Origin: Zonotrichia leucophrys gambelii
Taxonomy: Eukaryota > Chordata > Aves > Passeriformes > Passerellidae
NCBI RefSeq assembly: GCF_028769735.1
Contig: NC_088177.1
Span: 11,162,599-11,226,598 of the forward strand
Direction: 5' to 3'
Length of the DNA stretch: 64,000 nucleotides
Shown here: piece by piece, positions 50,093 to 61,250 of the stretch
How positions within the stretch are numbered: the first letter of the stretch is position 1
Layout of the letters: each line of letters starts with the position of its first letter
The notes under the pieces: generated by a model
Told to the model about the DNA's origin: nothing
Seen by the model: only the letters and a program-made list of their open reading frames with translations
The model's database searches: none
Translations under genes and position numbers: made by a program

Positions 50093-51009
50093 GGTGAATG
50101 GCAAAGTCCCCATGAAGCTGAGATTTCACAGAAACACAGCTCATCAGATTTATGGTGTAGCTTCTTCTTTTCCTTTGGTTCAAAGTTCACAAAAAATCAC
50201 CTTTTCCATGTGCACATCTGCCTTCCACCCCAGATCCTGGGATTTATGTATCAGGCTACTGACAACCAAGCTGTTCTGGCTGGAAACCAAAGTATTTTTG
50301 TGCAAAAAGCATTAGCATTTCCCATGGGAACTGTGGTTTTCCAGTACCTTCTGCTTCCATCCTCCTTTCAGGACCAACTTTTGTTGCAATCTGCAGCTCC
50401 CAGGGTCTGCTCCCAGCTTTCCCAGACAGGGAGTGGCTTTACCAAGCTAGAAAACTCTTTAGATTTTGAGCTCTCATGAATTTGGGTGGAAAAAACTTAG
50501 GTGGAAAACATAAAGGCTTCAAGGGACAAAAACTGAAGCCCAGTGGCACATTTTTGAGTCATGGTGTTTTGCTGAAATTTTTTTTTCTCCTGTGTGGAAT
50601 TCTGATAAAACCAAAATGATGCATCAGCACTTTCTGAGGGAAGATGCCTTTTCCTCCTAATTTCAGTCTAGTTTACTTTACAAGAAGGAAGTTTTCACAG
50701 TAGTTGGTTTATGTGGGATTTAACAAATGCAACACAACCAACTTTTTAAAATTTCATTTTTTTAAAAAAGAGAATTTTTAAAATCCATTTGTTGCCACAG
50801 TAGTGGCTTTCTGGCATTAAGGGAGTTTTGTAAACGATAGCACCTCTGCTGACGTACTGATAACTGGGTGTATTCTAGTCCGCCTAAGAAGAAAACGGGG
50901 CTTTTTCTTTTAAGCTGTAAAGTTCCTCCTGGAGTCAGAAGACAATGCGCCCAGCTATTTCCAATGCATGGAAATCACTGGTTGTGTTTATGCAGCAATT
51001 AAAGGGGGA

Positions 51010-51460
51010 TTACAGCCGCTCCAGAGCTCGGCATCCCGTCCCTCCCCTGCGCACACCGGGAGCTCAAAGCCGCATTGTTCCTTCAGCCGCCAGCCCAGCC
51101 CCGGGACAAGGCGGGATGGGAGAGGGGAGAGGAGCTCCGGCCGGGAGCGGCATCGCAGGGATCCGGCACCAGCGAAAGCGCAAAGGGAGAGGGCGAGGGG
51201 AGGAACCTGGGTTAGGATCTCTTCTTCCAGAGGTGTTCTCCGTGCCCGTCCTCGGTGCAGGGCAGCGGGATGGGAAACGTCCCTGCATGTCAATGGTCCT
51301 GCGGGGGATGTGCCGGGGGGGCTGGGGACAAGCTCCCGGTGCTGGGAGCGCTGATTTAGCGGGATGGGCTCGCTTTGGAGGTGGCATCCCCAGGGACAGG
51401 GCTCCTGCTCTGCTTGGGGCTCCGGCTGGGGTGGAGCAGAGGCGAACGCGTGTCCCTGGG
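51010..51460. promoter_or_regulatory. CpG-rich patch, possible orphan CpG island or promoter
   Basis: GC content and CG density rise sharply after an AT-rich region. Examples are GAGCTCCGGCCGGGAGCGG and CACCAGCGAAAGCGCAAAGG. The immediately upstream sequence contains TGCAGCAATTAAAGGGGGAT. A 225-codon + frame (50945-51622) crosses it but shows no domain and runs into a minisatellite, so I do not call it a gene. It might promote a noncoding transcript. Confidence 0.35.
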
Positions 51461-51893
51461 AGCAGAATCTCTTGGAGCACGGTCCCTGTGGCTCCGAGTG
51501 GCCCTGTGAGCAGGATCCCTTTGGAGCAGGATGCCTGTGGGCAGGGTCCCTTTTTTAGCAGGATCCCTGTGGGTGGGATCCCTTTTCCAGCAGGATCCCT
51601 GTGGCTCCAAGTGGCTCTGTGAACAAGATCCCTTTGGGCAGGATCACTGTAAGCAGGATTTTAATAGGATCCCTGTCTGCAGGATCTCCGTGGCTCCCAT
51701 GAGCAGGGTCCCTGTGAGCAGGATCTCTGTTTTAGCAGGATCCCCGTGGCTCCAAGTGGCTCTCTGAGTGGGATCCCTGTTTTAGCAGGATCCATTTTTT
51801 TAGCAGGATCCCTGTGGACATGATGCCTTTTTTAGCAGATTCCCTTTTTTAGCAGGATCCCCGTGGCTCTGTGAGCAGGATCCCCAGGCTCCT
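51460..51893. repeat. Irregular minisatellite built on AGCAGGATCCCTGTGGCTC
   Basis: More than fifteen variants of GCAGGATCCC appear in about 430 bp. They alternate with TGTGGCTCCAAGTGGCTCTGTGA, CTTTTTTAGCA and similar links. Unit length varies from about 16 to 40 bp, so it is a higher-order, decayed tandem array rather than a clean satellite. It abuts CpG-rich sequence on both sides. Confidence 0.85.
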
Positions 51894-52400
51894 TTGGCCC
51901 CCAGCAGAGCCGGATTCCTGCTCCCCATGGAAACAGGCTCCCGTAGCGCCCGTCCCTGCCCAGACAGCCCTGATCCTCCCTCCGCAGCCTCGGGCTCTCT
52001 TATCCCCGAGGATCTCTTTTTTGGCTAATATTCACAGTCGGCTGCATTGCGGAGGGGGCAGGGACAGAGTGGGGGGCACGGTGTGGCCTGGGGTCCCTGC
52101 AGCCTGTCCCCCGTCACCATCTTCTGTGGGGAGACGTGGCCGGGCTCCCACCGGCTGGGGAGGATGGGGGACGAGGTGCTGGGGACAAGGACACAATAGT
52201 GCCACAGAGCGACTCCAAGCGTGGGACTGAGGGAAAAGAGGCCGAGGGGAGATGGGTGATCCCACCAGGAGCGTCCCGGGCACACTAGGAGAGCCCAAGG
52301 GAGCCAGGAGGTGCTCCCTGCTCAGCCCTTCTGGCTCCCGGAGCTCCCGCGCTCCCTCCCTCACGCAAAATCCCGTGCCTGCCCCGCCCGCAGGGACACA
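51894..52400. promoter_or_regulatory. Second CpG-rich patch after the minisatellite
   Basis: CG-containing GC-rich sequence (GTAGCGCCCGTCCCTGCC, CTCCCGCGCTCCCTCCC) continues to about 52.4 kb. In its middle is an AT-containing segment, TTTTTTGGCTAATATTCACA, that stands out. Together with 51.0-51.46 kb it forms a roughly 1.4-kb GC-rich domain in an otherwise AT-leaning desert. Confidence 0.3.
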
Positions 52401-53031
52401 CGGGCTTTGGACAACCTCTGCAAGAAACAGCGATCTGCAAAGGAGCTGAAAAAGAAACAGCACCACAGAAAAAGTAAAACCCAAGCCCCCCTCCAAAATA
52501 GGCTTTGTGAAGGGAAATTGTTCTGACCCGACTTTGGTCACGGCCACAGCTGCACCAAACCTGAGTGCCTCACTCCTAAAAATGACAGCACCCAGGGTCA
52601 GAAATACCTGTGCACACAGGTGGAAGCTTACTTTTTCTTTCTGTTCCCTCTGTAGAGTGGAGCAAGTGATTCCTCACGAAGGGAAGATAAATGCAAAAGC
52701 TGAAGGGCCTTCGTTACCCGGCTAATGGTAGGTGAAATAAATGGGGGCCTGAGAAGCATTGAGCTGGGAGTAATCATCAGCCCATGTGGTGACATCCCCC
52801 TCCCTGGACAGGCAGCATCAAGAGCATCTGTGGGAATGAGTTGATGCTACATCATGCAAGAAAGGATACCTGAATTTTGCAGCATTTGAATTTTGGAGCA
52901 TTTGTTGGCTTTTTCTGTCTCCCTGTGTGGCTCTTCTGCACTGTAAACTGGCCAGTGCAAAAGATGTGCAATGTCACAGGGGCAAGTCAAGGTTTTGGAT
53001 TGGTTCTGAAGCCCTTTTGCACACCCATGGA

Positions 53032-53155
53032 AACATGGATTAGCCTGTGTTGGGACAGACCTCTAAACACCATCTAGTCCAACACCATCTCCAGCTAGAC
53101 CAGGCTGCTCCCAGCCCAGCCCAGCCTGACTGGGAATGATTTCAGGGATGAGGTG
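53032..53155 (-). mobile_element. CR1 LINE 3' fragment
   Basis: The + strand shows GTTGGGACAGACCTCTAAAC, CACCATCTAGTCCAACACCA and CAGCTAGACCAGGCTGCTCC, the reverse complement of a CR1 3' end. The fragment merges into a (TGA)n microsatellite. Confidence 0.75.
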
Positions 53156-53157
53156 CT

Positions 53158-53179
53158 TGATGATGATGATGATGATGAT
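53158..53179. repeat. (TGA)n / (GAT)n microsatellite
   Basis: Seven uninterrupted GAT units directly abut the CR1 fragment. Confidence 0.9.
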
Positions 53180-56100
53180 TTCATCCATCACCGCTCTGGG
53201 CCGTCCCGTGTCCCTTGCAATGCTGGTTTCAGAGGTAACACCTGCTGCCAAACCCTCTGGCAAAGAGCAGGCTCCATCTTTTCCCTGATTTTTGCCTCAG
53301 CTTTGTCTCCCTGCCGGCCCTGCCCGGCAGACTGCGTGGCTTGCAGGGGCATCTAGTGGCCGGATGCTGCAGGAGGGATGCGGGCAGCCCGAGGCTCCCA
53401 CACACGGGCTGTCCCACGGCCAGCACCTGCAGAAATGCTGCCGGTAATCCCGTGTAAAAGATACCCATTTCCTCCCTGCCATTCCCAAAAATTTTTGGAG
53501 AAGCAGCACTTCGCCAAAACTGGAACTTTGCAGGTGGCATCGACCCTCCTTGTGCCGAGCATGTGGCACTGATGCAGGTGACAGTGGCACACATCACTGT
53601 GGCTCCCTGGGTGCAAACAGCTCTTTGGAGGGGGCCTGTGCTGCTGCACGAGTTTTGGTGGTGTGATTTATTGAGCTCGGGCATATCTCAGCTTAAAAAG
53701 AATCTCAGGATTGGGAGGGAGGAAGAAAAACCATCCCGTGCTGTTTTGCAGAGCCAACATTTCTCTCTAGCATGGTGCAGGTGAGCAGAACCAAATCTGC
53801 TGCTGCCCAGAGGAGCCAGGCACGCTGCAGGGACACCCAGCTCTGCTTTCACTCTCTTTAAACGTTCAGAGGAACACACCTGTGTCCAAAATCCCTGAAA
53901 GTAAAAGTGCAGTGTGGTGGATTGGAGGCTGATAAACAAAGCTCTTTTTAAGGCCCCGTGACTCATGTCTCCTGGATTTTATAGGAAAATGCACATAAAA
54001 GCAATTACTGGGGTGTGAATTATTTAGTTTCTTAATGGCCTGACAGCTTTGACAGCTCCTAGCTTGTTATCTAAGCTGTTATCACAAACCCTCTTGATCT
54101 CCCAACTTTAACATGACTTTTAATTATGCTTTCATAAGAGTAAAAGGACAGACAATCTGCAGTCTGGTTTCCATTCAGTCAAACTTATTTAAACCAGGGA
54201 AACTTTTCCTCCTAGTGAGTAAAAAGGGTGATTTGGATGTGTAGGGAGGTTTAAAGATATGTCTGAAGAGATGTCTAAAAACAATTTCACAGATAGCTTA
54301 GAGTCTGTTCTTTGTATGACTGCAGGATGGAAAAGGGGAAAAAAAGTAAATTTAAGAGAACTTGGAGAACTTGGCAGCAATGGTGATGGACATCACATAC
54401 ATGGCGAGATGTTAGCTGGAAATACAGTGTAAAAGTTAGAAAGATTACACTAAAATGACAGTAAAATACACAATGAGCAATGTTACAAAGTAAGTTTTCT
54501 TTGTTCTTCCAGATCAGTCATCAAACAGGTGGGAGGGACCAGGTTAGGGGTGCTTGTACAACCTGTTTTCTTTCTCCCTGTGCGTGTCCATTGAAACACA
54601 TCCTTAGTGCAAACATCAGATATTCATTTTTCTATATGACCTATTACAATCATCTCTATATGACCACAAGGGCTCTGGAGTTGCAGAGATATTAAATAGA
54701 TCCCATACATCAGTCTTTTGTTGGTCTGTCCAGTGACAGGCTGCTGTTTATCTTAAGATAAAACAGCGTGTTAGGGAAATGCCTCTCTCAACTGCATTTC
54801 TGTGGAAAATGTTTTTGTAGAGGGAAAATGTAAGGAAAAGGTAAGATGAGAAAAGGGGAAAAAAAAAAAGAAAAAAAGTAACTTGAGAAATTCAGGGGCA
54901 ATAAATCAGCACACCAGATGGTATTCATCTGTGAATGCCGTGCAGAGCTACCAATTTAAAAAAACTGCACGGGAGTGTGCCATTAGAATGCAGACATAAT
55001 ATCTGCCCAGTCTCTCTGTGCTGCCTGGCCAGGTGACTGGGCTCTACCTGCCCACACCTCCAGGTGTCTTCAGAGTCCACTCGGCATCCCCACTGCACCC
55101 TTGGAAAATTTCGTGTGTCTTGGAAAATTCTGTTTGCTGCCTAATTCTCTTAATTGCAGCGAGGAAGTGCAGCTAAGTGTATTCTGAATAATCTCCTTGA
55201 GATCCAAGAGACTGATTTGCAATGGTCTTTCTGCCAAGTGACACTCCTGCAGAGGAAAATGCTTTGTGTTGAGCTCACAGGCCTTTCCTGCTGGGTTTTA
55301 GATGGATTTTGGGTGCCCTGGCCCAAAAGTTTGCGATCCACCTGAGCGTGGTTCTGAAGGTCAGCAGGGAAGTTTGGTGTTGCTGTCAGTGTGGGATCCA
55401 TCAGGGGCTGCTCCTGGGGTCAGTTCCACTCTACAGACCATCCTGGCCGTGCTGAGTGGGGCTATACAGGTAATTCTCCTGGCTGGGGTGCACTGGATGG
55501 GAAATTAAAAAATGGCAAAATCCAGTTTTGCACAGGGCAGCATCAGGAGAGAGCATTCCCAGCTGGCTGGAGGGAGCTGCTTGCACTCCCAGGGGAAAAT
55601 GCCAAGTAAGGACCAAGCTGTAAAATACTGGGAGGGTGCACTCAGTGAGGAAAGCAACACACTTTCATCCAATTTGGGATTTTTAGCAATTCCTTGAAAG
55701 CAAAATAATGGGGATAAGGAATGCAGGACAATATGTGGAAAAAGGGTAGCAGGTAGATTACAAAGCCCTTGTTGAGAGTTTGGGAAATTGCAGCCTGCAA
55801 ACATTGACAAACTGGGATGTCAATGATTAAGCAACCCCCCCTGAATCCTATTTTCACTCTTCCTTGCCTTGAGGATAAATTCTGCAAAAGTGTGAAGCTG
55901 TGGCAGGTACACAGGTGCACAAGACAGGGGACTCTTTTGGTTTGGGGATGAGCCACACATGTTTCCCCTCTTTTAGATTAAAAGGAGACCCTGGTTGTGA
56001 GTGCTGTTTAGAATATATTCAGTGTCTCAATAAAAAAAAAAAAAAGAAAGTGTTTCATTCTCCAGTCTGAAAATTATGATTTGTAAAGAAAAAAAAATTG

Positions 56101-56435
56101 ATTTAAAGGCCACAGAAACAAATTGAGGGGTCAATTTTGATTTTAATTCCAACAATTAATTAAAGAACTCTTCTGGAGAGGTTTGTAAAATTAATATTGA
56201 TCTCAGATACCAGGCACTCTGCAGTCATTCTCCATCCTGGTTTCAATCCTCCTGTTCTGATTAATGGATGGGGTTTAGCAGCAGCAGCAGAGCTCTGTGG
56301 CAGGGCAGCTCAGCAGTGCTGGGACTCATCCCAGGAGCACAGAGCTCCTCCTGACAGCAGAGCTGGCACCTTGCAGCCACATCTGTCACATTCAGAGGGT
56401 GCTTTGGTGGCCAGGTGTCAGTTCTGCCTTGTTGG
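53180..56435. other. Intergenic, no gene seen
   Basis: An A-rich tract is at about 54857-54880, and AATAAA runs into 13 As near 56033. No domain-bearing frame was recognised. Confidence 0.6.
56033..56050 (+). repeat. AATAAA followed by an A13 run
   Basis: AATAAA is continuous with a poly-A of 13 residues and then GAAAG. It could be the tail of a retrocopied transcript, but no parent gene is recognisable upstream. A simple A-rich repeat is as likely. Confidence 0.5.
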
Positions 56436-56439
56436 GAAG

Positions 56440-56880
56440 AAGACATTTGATGCTGGAAGGAGCAGAAAGAGCTGGAAGGCACTTGGAAGGGCCTGGAGCA
56501 CAAGCCTGCTGAGGAAGGGCAGAGACAGCTGGGAGTGTTCACCATGGAGGAAAGGAGGCTCCAGGTGGGGCTGCAACTCTCTCCAATTCCCTGGAAGGAT
56601 TGCAGTGAGGTGGGGCGGGTCTCTTCTCCAGTGTGAGAAGTAACAGGACGTGAGGAGACAGCCCCAGGTGGCACAGGGGAGGTTTGGATCAGATATTAGA
56701 AAATATTTCTTCTCCCAGAGGGCTGTTGAGCACTGCCATGGGCTGTCCAGGGCAGTGCTGGAGTCACCATCCCTGGGGGGATCTGGAGGATGTGGCACCT
56801 GGGGTGGTGCTGGGATCACAGCTGCTTGTGATGGAACAATTCCAAATGTTCCAAATGGAACAATTCTATGATTTCAAAAG
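56440..56880 (+). mobile_element. CR1 LINE 3' end, sense orientation
   Basis: This is the longest CR1 copy in the window, about 440 bp. In order it shows GGGCCTGGAGCACAAGCCTG, GAGGAAGGGCAGAGACAGC, AAAGGAGGCTCCAGGTGG, CTCTCTCCAATTCCCTGGAA, GGCGGGTCTCTTCTCC, GGGGAGGTTTGGATCAG, ATTAGAAAATATTTCTTCTC, GGGCTGTCCAGGGCAGTGCT, TGGAGTCACCATCCCTGG, then a degenerate ATTCTATGATTTC end. This is the CR1 3' UTR and extreme 3' end; the reverse-transcriptase part is missing through 5' truncation. Confidence 0.92.
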
Positions 56881-59800
56881 AAAATTGTCTGGAGAAAGAT
56901 TGCCAGAATTGCTTCATGGTTTTGAGTTGTTTTGGGCAGTTGGGTTGGAATTCCCTCACGGGCTGGGGTCTTTCACCAGCAGGTATCTCTGATGGCCCAA
57001 GGAGATGCTCAGTGTAGGTGCAGGAGGCAGAAAGGCTCCTCCTGCTAATGGGATTTGTTCCATCTGGGTGTCCTGTTCCACAGGACAGGCACTGCAATGG
57101 GCACAAGTGAGGAATGTGCCTCTTCCTGCCAAGATCTCATCCTGTCCTGTGGTAGTAAAAGGGAAAATCCTGAAATACTCACAGAAAATTGAAAAAAAAA
57201 TATTTCATAGGTGTTATTTTCTCTTTTGTTCTCTTTTCTTTTTTCTCACCACTCCTGATGAGCACTTGTTTTAAGCCAGCAGATTTCAGAGGCGTGGAGA
57301 TGGGTGAAGGGCACAGTTCTGTTTCTGACCTCTGCTGTCTCTGTTTCTGTGCCATGAACATAAAAATTTAGGAAGGGTTAACCTGAGCAGCTGCCCAGAG
57401 CATTTCCCCAGTTCTCCTTCTTCTTGCAGGTGCCCTTTATGCCACCTACAAACCACACATTTCCCAGCTGTGTGGGAAGAGTTTGCCAGGAAAATCCCCT
57501 CTGTCCAGGGAGTTTGGTGAGGCAGAAACCACCTCAGTATCTGCAATCCTACAGTGACAACAAATGGATTTCTAGTGGCACCTGGGCCTAAAACAAGTAG
57601 CATCAGCTTTAACAACATTACTGAATTGTATGTATAAGCCTGAATTTCCAGGCTCAGAAAATGTTTCTACCTGCACAATATTAGTCACGTTCACTTTATG
57701 GGAGGGTAGTCAGATTAACAGGTGAGAGGTGTTTAGCATAACTTTAGGAGTTAGGTGTAATTCTAGTCACAATGTAGCATGAAAAACAAAAATCAAGGTT
57801 TTCAAGGTTTGTTGGGAATTGCTGCATGGCTGGAAAAGTATCCTTGACAATGAAATACAGCTGATATTTAGTGTCTTATTGTTTTATTTACTACTGCCTT
57901 TACAGCACACCCAGCTAGTTAGCCAGCTACTTATAAAACATATTTAATGTTTGGAGACACTCAGTACAGCTATAAAATGATTTTTAAGGGCATGCAAACA
58001 TTGTGTTTTAATGACTACAGGCACATTCAAGTTCCCTTTGGAAAAAACCCCAAATAAACCCCCATTTTCTGAGCAGGCTCAATTGTGTCATCCTGAGTTT
58101 TGTAGATGAGCTACACAGCCCAAACTGGTTGACTTCCCGGCACTTGATGGGAACCATTTAAAAGGATAAACGTGGAGAGATCAATACCCCTTACATACTG
58201 TAAGTGATGCAGCACCGAGTGCTCAAGGGCTGTTAAAACCCTGCGAACGACTGCTCAGAAATCAAACGAGAGAGGGGGGGAAAAAATAAATAAACAACGC
58301 TGCACTGTGGTTTTAGGGACTTAGTCGCATTTTTTGTTGCACGGGGGTTTTACCTGCAGAGCTGGTGGTGGTCTTTCAGGCAGGTTTCCCTGGGTTTTAT
58401 TCTCTGGTTTTATTCCTTGGTTGATGTGAGCTGGAAGGAAGGCAGTATCGCAGTGAGCAGGCAGGGATGGGAAGAGGCAGCCGTGTGTGTTTGTATCTGC
58501 TTGTGGAAATGGGGAATCCAGAGGCAAACAGGCTCAGCAGCATTGAAAGTGAGTGCTGGAAGCACCGCTCGTGTTTCATGCTCCAAGGGTTAATGCTCTG
58601 CTGGGGCACTTAAACCGAGCTCCTGGGAGAGCCCACGGGATATCTCCTGCTATCCCTCAGCCATTACTTGGCTCCTCCTTTCAGTAAATCCTGATTATTC
58701 AGGACAGGGTAGGGTGGTTTTTGGTTTTTTTTTTTCCCTGTAGCAGGCTCATGCTGGCTCACCCTTTGCGCATTATATTCGTCAAGAGTCTCTGGTGCAT
58801 TCCCTAAGGATCTGTGCTTTTTCCTGGAAGTGTGAGGAGGGACTGGGAGTCTTGGGAGAAGCATTAGTTCATTTGGAAAGGATTGATATGGATCTGGCCT
58901 TCTTCCAGTGCCTCCACTGTAGAAATGATAATTTATCATTGAAAAGCACACATTATTTTTGTTAGCAGATCAGCTACTTCAGTCTCAACTTTTCTGGACG
59001 GGTGCCATGGAAACCCAAATGATTTATTATAATTTAGAGGTTGGGATTGAACAGGCACCTCTTTATCTCTCTCTGTACATCTCCATTGACTCTGAGCTGT
59101 CCTGTGGCATGTAGGAACACTCCGTGTGCTACACCAGGGAATTTATAAACCACAGTGATGCTACAGGTGTGCTGCTGCCTCTCATCTGCAGGTACCTGTG
59201 GGCAGGTAATGTGAAGCTGCCCTGTGCTATCAGCAGGGAGGCCAAATAATGCAGGACAGCAAACTTTCTCTCTTGTGATTATTTTGCTGGTGCAGACACC
59301 AAGACTGAGACATTTAAAGGAGAAGATACCTATCCCTGAGGCTGAACATAAAATATTTATATGAAGAGGCCATGGACTAATAAATTTCAGTTATAAATGT
59401 TTACAGCTGAAGGTAGTAATAAATAACCTTCCAAAAGCAATATTTCAATTTGCACTTATTGTACTTTAGTGCACGTTACATTTTCAGGAAACAATAATAA
59501 TTATAACAGGACATGGAATTAGCTCATGTTTAATGAATGATTACCCAGTTTAGCTGGGATCGTTATAACATCAGGGCACAATTAAAAGTGGGAAATGTTG
59601 TTTATTCTGGAGAGACAGGGGACTGTATCTCCATGTATATATCCAGCTAATGCATAATCTGTTCATTAAGTTGGGACTGAGGTGGGCACATTTTAATAAA
59701 TTTGTCAGATGACTCCCCAGCTTCAGCTGTGCAGGCTTCACATGGTCCTCAGCAACAGAGGGTTAAAGCCAGGATAAAATTTAATTTTCAATGACCTCAG

Positions 59801-60390
59801 TGTCCATCTCTTACTGATGTGCTAGAACCCACCCTCAGCTCATCACTCTGGTGTTCACTGCACCCTGCCTGGCTGCTCTCTCCTCATTACTTAGGGCAAG
59901 ACTGTTGTCATCTTTAACCTGTGTGTGCCTTGTGTCTTTGCTTCGTGTTGTCACCTTGCAGTCAAATGTTTGGGATGGGTTTCAAAGAGAAATCCCTTAC
60001 CCCATCCTGACATGGATGGAAATGCTGCATTGGCATCTCTGTTGGGTTGATTCAGCCTTGAATGGTGCAGGTGGAGTGGTTTGTGCTGCCTAAAAATGAG
60101 TCACTGGGTGCAAAGCAGGCACCTGCTAATAAATCTGATTGTCTGTCTCATCTTATGGTGACAGCAGCTGTGTTGTGACAGGGACCAGTAAGCTCTGGCC
60201 AAAAGGGGAGAGCCCCTGGGTTGTCTGTCTGGCACATCCACCTGGGACGGGGAGGGAAGTAATAGTTACAAATAACTGGATATTGCCTTGGCAAGCAAGC
60301 TGGAGGACTCCTGTCTAACCCAAAGCCCTGACAGATGGGCTTCACCTTCTCTGAGGAGGGGCAGCTGTACAAAAGTGTTAAATACAAATT
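56881..60390. other. Intergenic, no gene seen; AT-rich block at 59.3-59.7 kb
   Basis: No gene was recognised. A possible regulatory block is listed separately. T runs at about 58728-58738 and an A run at about 57190 are ordinary. Confidence 0.6.
59340..59700. promoter_or_regulatory. AT-rich block dense in TAAT cores, candidate conserved noncoding element
   Basis: The stretch holds many TAAT/ATTA cores and short motifs such as AATAATAATTATAAC and GTTTAATGAATGATTACCC. It has the texture of vertebrate developmental enhancers. No alignment could be run, so conservation is inferred, not seen. Confidence 0.25.
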
Positions 60391-60395
60391 GTTCA

Positions 60396-60486
60396 ATCCT
60401 GTGGGCAGTGCAGAGACAGGGAGAGGCTCCTTCTAAGGTTAATTTCACAGAATGACAGAATATTTGGAGCTGGGAGGGGCTCATAC
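60396..60486. repeat. Copy 1 of a dispersed ~90-bp duplication containing a CR1 end
   Basis: CAGTGCAGAGACAGGGAGAG, GGTTAATTTCACAGAATGAC and TATTTGGAGCTGGGAGGGGC recur almost identically at 61150-61237. The CACAGAATGACAGAATATTT part is a CR1 3' end in antisense. The shared bases upstream of it show that a larger segment was duplicated, not just two CR1 insertions. Confidence 0.75.
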
Positions 60487-61149
60487 AGAAATCAAAGCCA
60501 CAAGCTGCCATTCTTAGCACCACCTGTGGCTATTTACCTCACCCTGGGCACAGGGAGCTGTGGCTCTCCCAGGGGGACTTCTTACTTGTTGCTGACTGTG
60601 GCCAGCCCTCTCCATGGTCTCTGCTTGGCTTTCACTCAGCAGGCAGCTCTCATGTGGCTAAACGTGATGAGATGACATCTCTCTTCTCTAATGTTTGATA
60701 TCCTTCAAATGAGTGTCTGCTCTCTGACTGCACACTGGGTTAATTTTTCTCTTCTGTTTCTTTTCTGCCTTTCCTCTGTGTCTTTCTGCCTTTCTGCAGC
60801 CCACATGTCTCTGTGGATGCAAGGCTGACCTTGGCAGGAAAGGTGTTCTTGGCCTTTCCCAGAGAGGACATGACATGCTGCAAGGATACACTGGAGCTGC
60901 AGCCAGGCAGAACCACGGTGCAAGATGCATCCAAAGCTCCCTACAGGTAAATCTCAGAAATGTTTTGGCTGGTCTGGTACTCAGGATACCCCTGGGAATA
61001 TGGAGATGCCCATGGATTGATGGCTTGGATGGGGAGCACCTCTCTAACATCAAGGCTTGAGTCTTGGTGGTGGTGCTGCCACTGTGCTGGTTGAAAGATC
61101 TGGGTGAGACAAGGAACAGTCAGTGAAATGAGCAGGCTGCTTTCTTAAG

Positions 61150-61250
61150 TCCTCTGGGCAATGCAGAGACAGGGAGAGGCTTCTACTGAGGTTAATTTCA
61201 CAGAATGACAGAATATTTGGAGCTGGGAGGGGCTCATAAATATCATCAAT
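61150..61250. repeat. Copy 2 of the ~90-bp duplication containing a CR1 end
   Basis: Same order of motifs as at 60396-60486, about 750 bp away and in the same orientation. This copy keeps a little more of the CR1 end (CATAAATATCATC), after which ATACAGAAA follows, as it does immediately in copy 1. Copy 1 therefore looks like a deletion derivative. Confidence 0.7.

Noticed and set aside
50945..51622. 225-codon + frame in the GC-rich region
   Set aside because: No domain. Its length comes from high GC content (few stops), and its C-terminus is translated minisatellite. It does not match ERBB4 exon 1, which I considered because of synteny.
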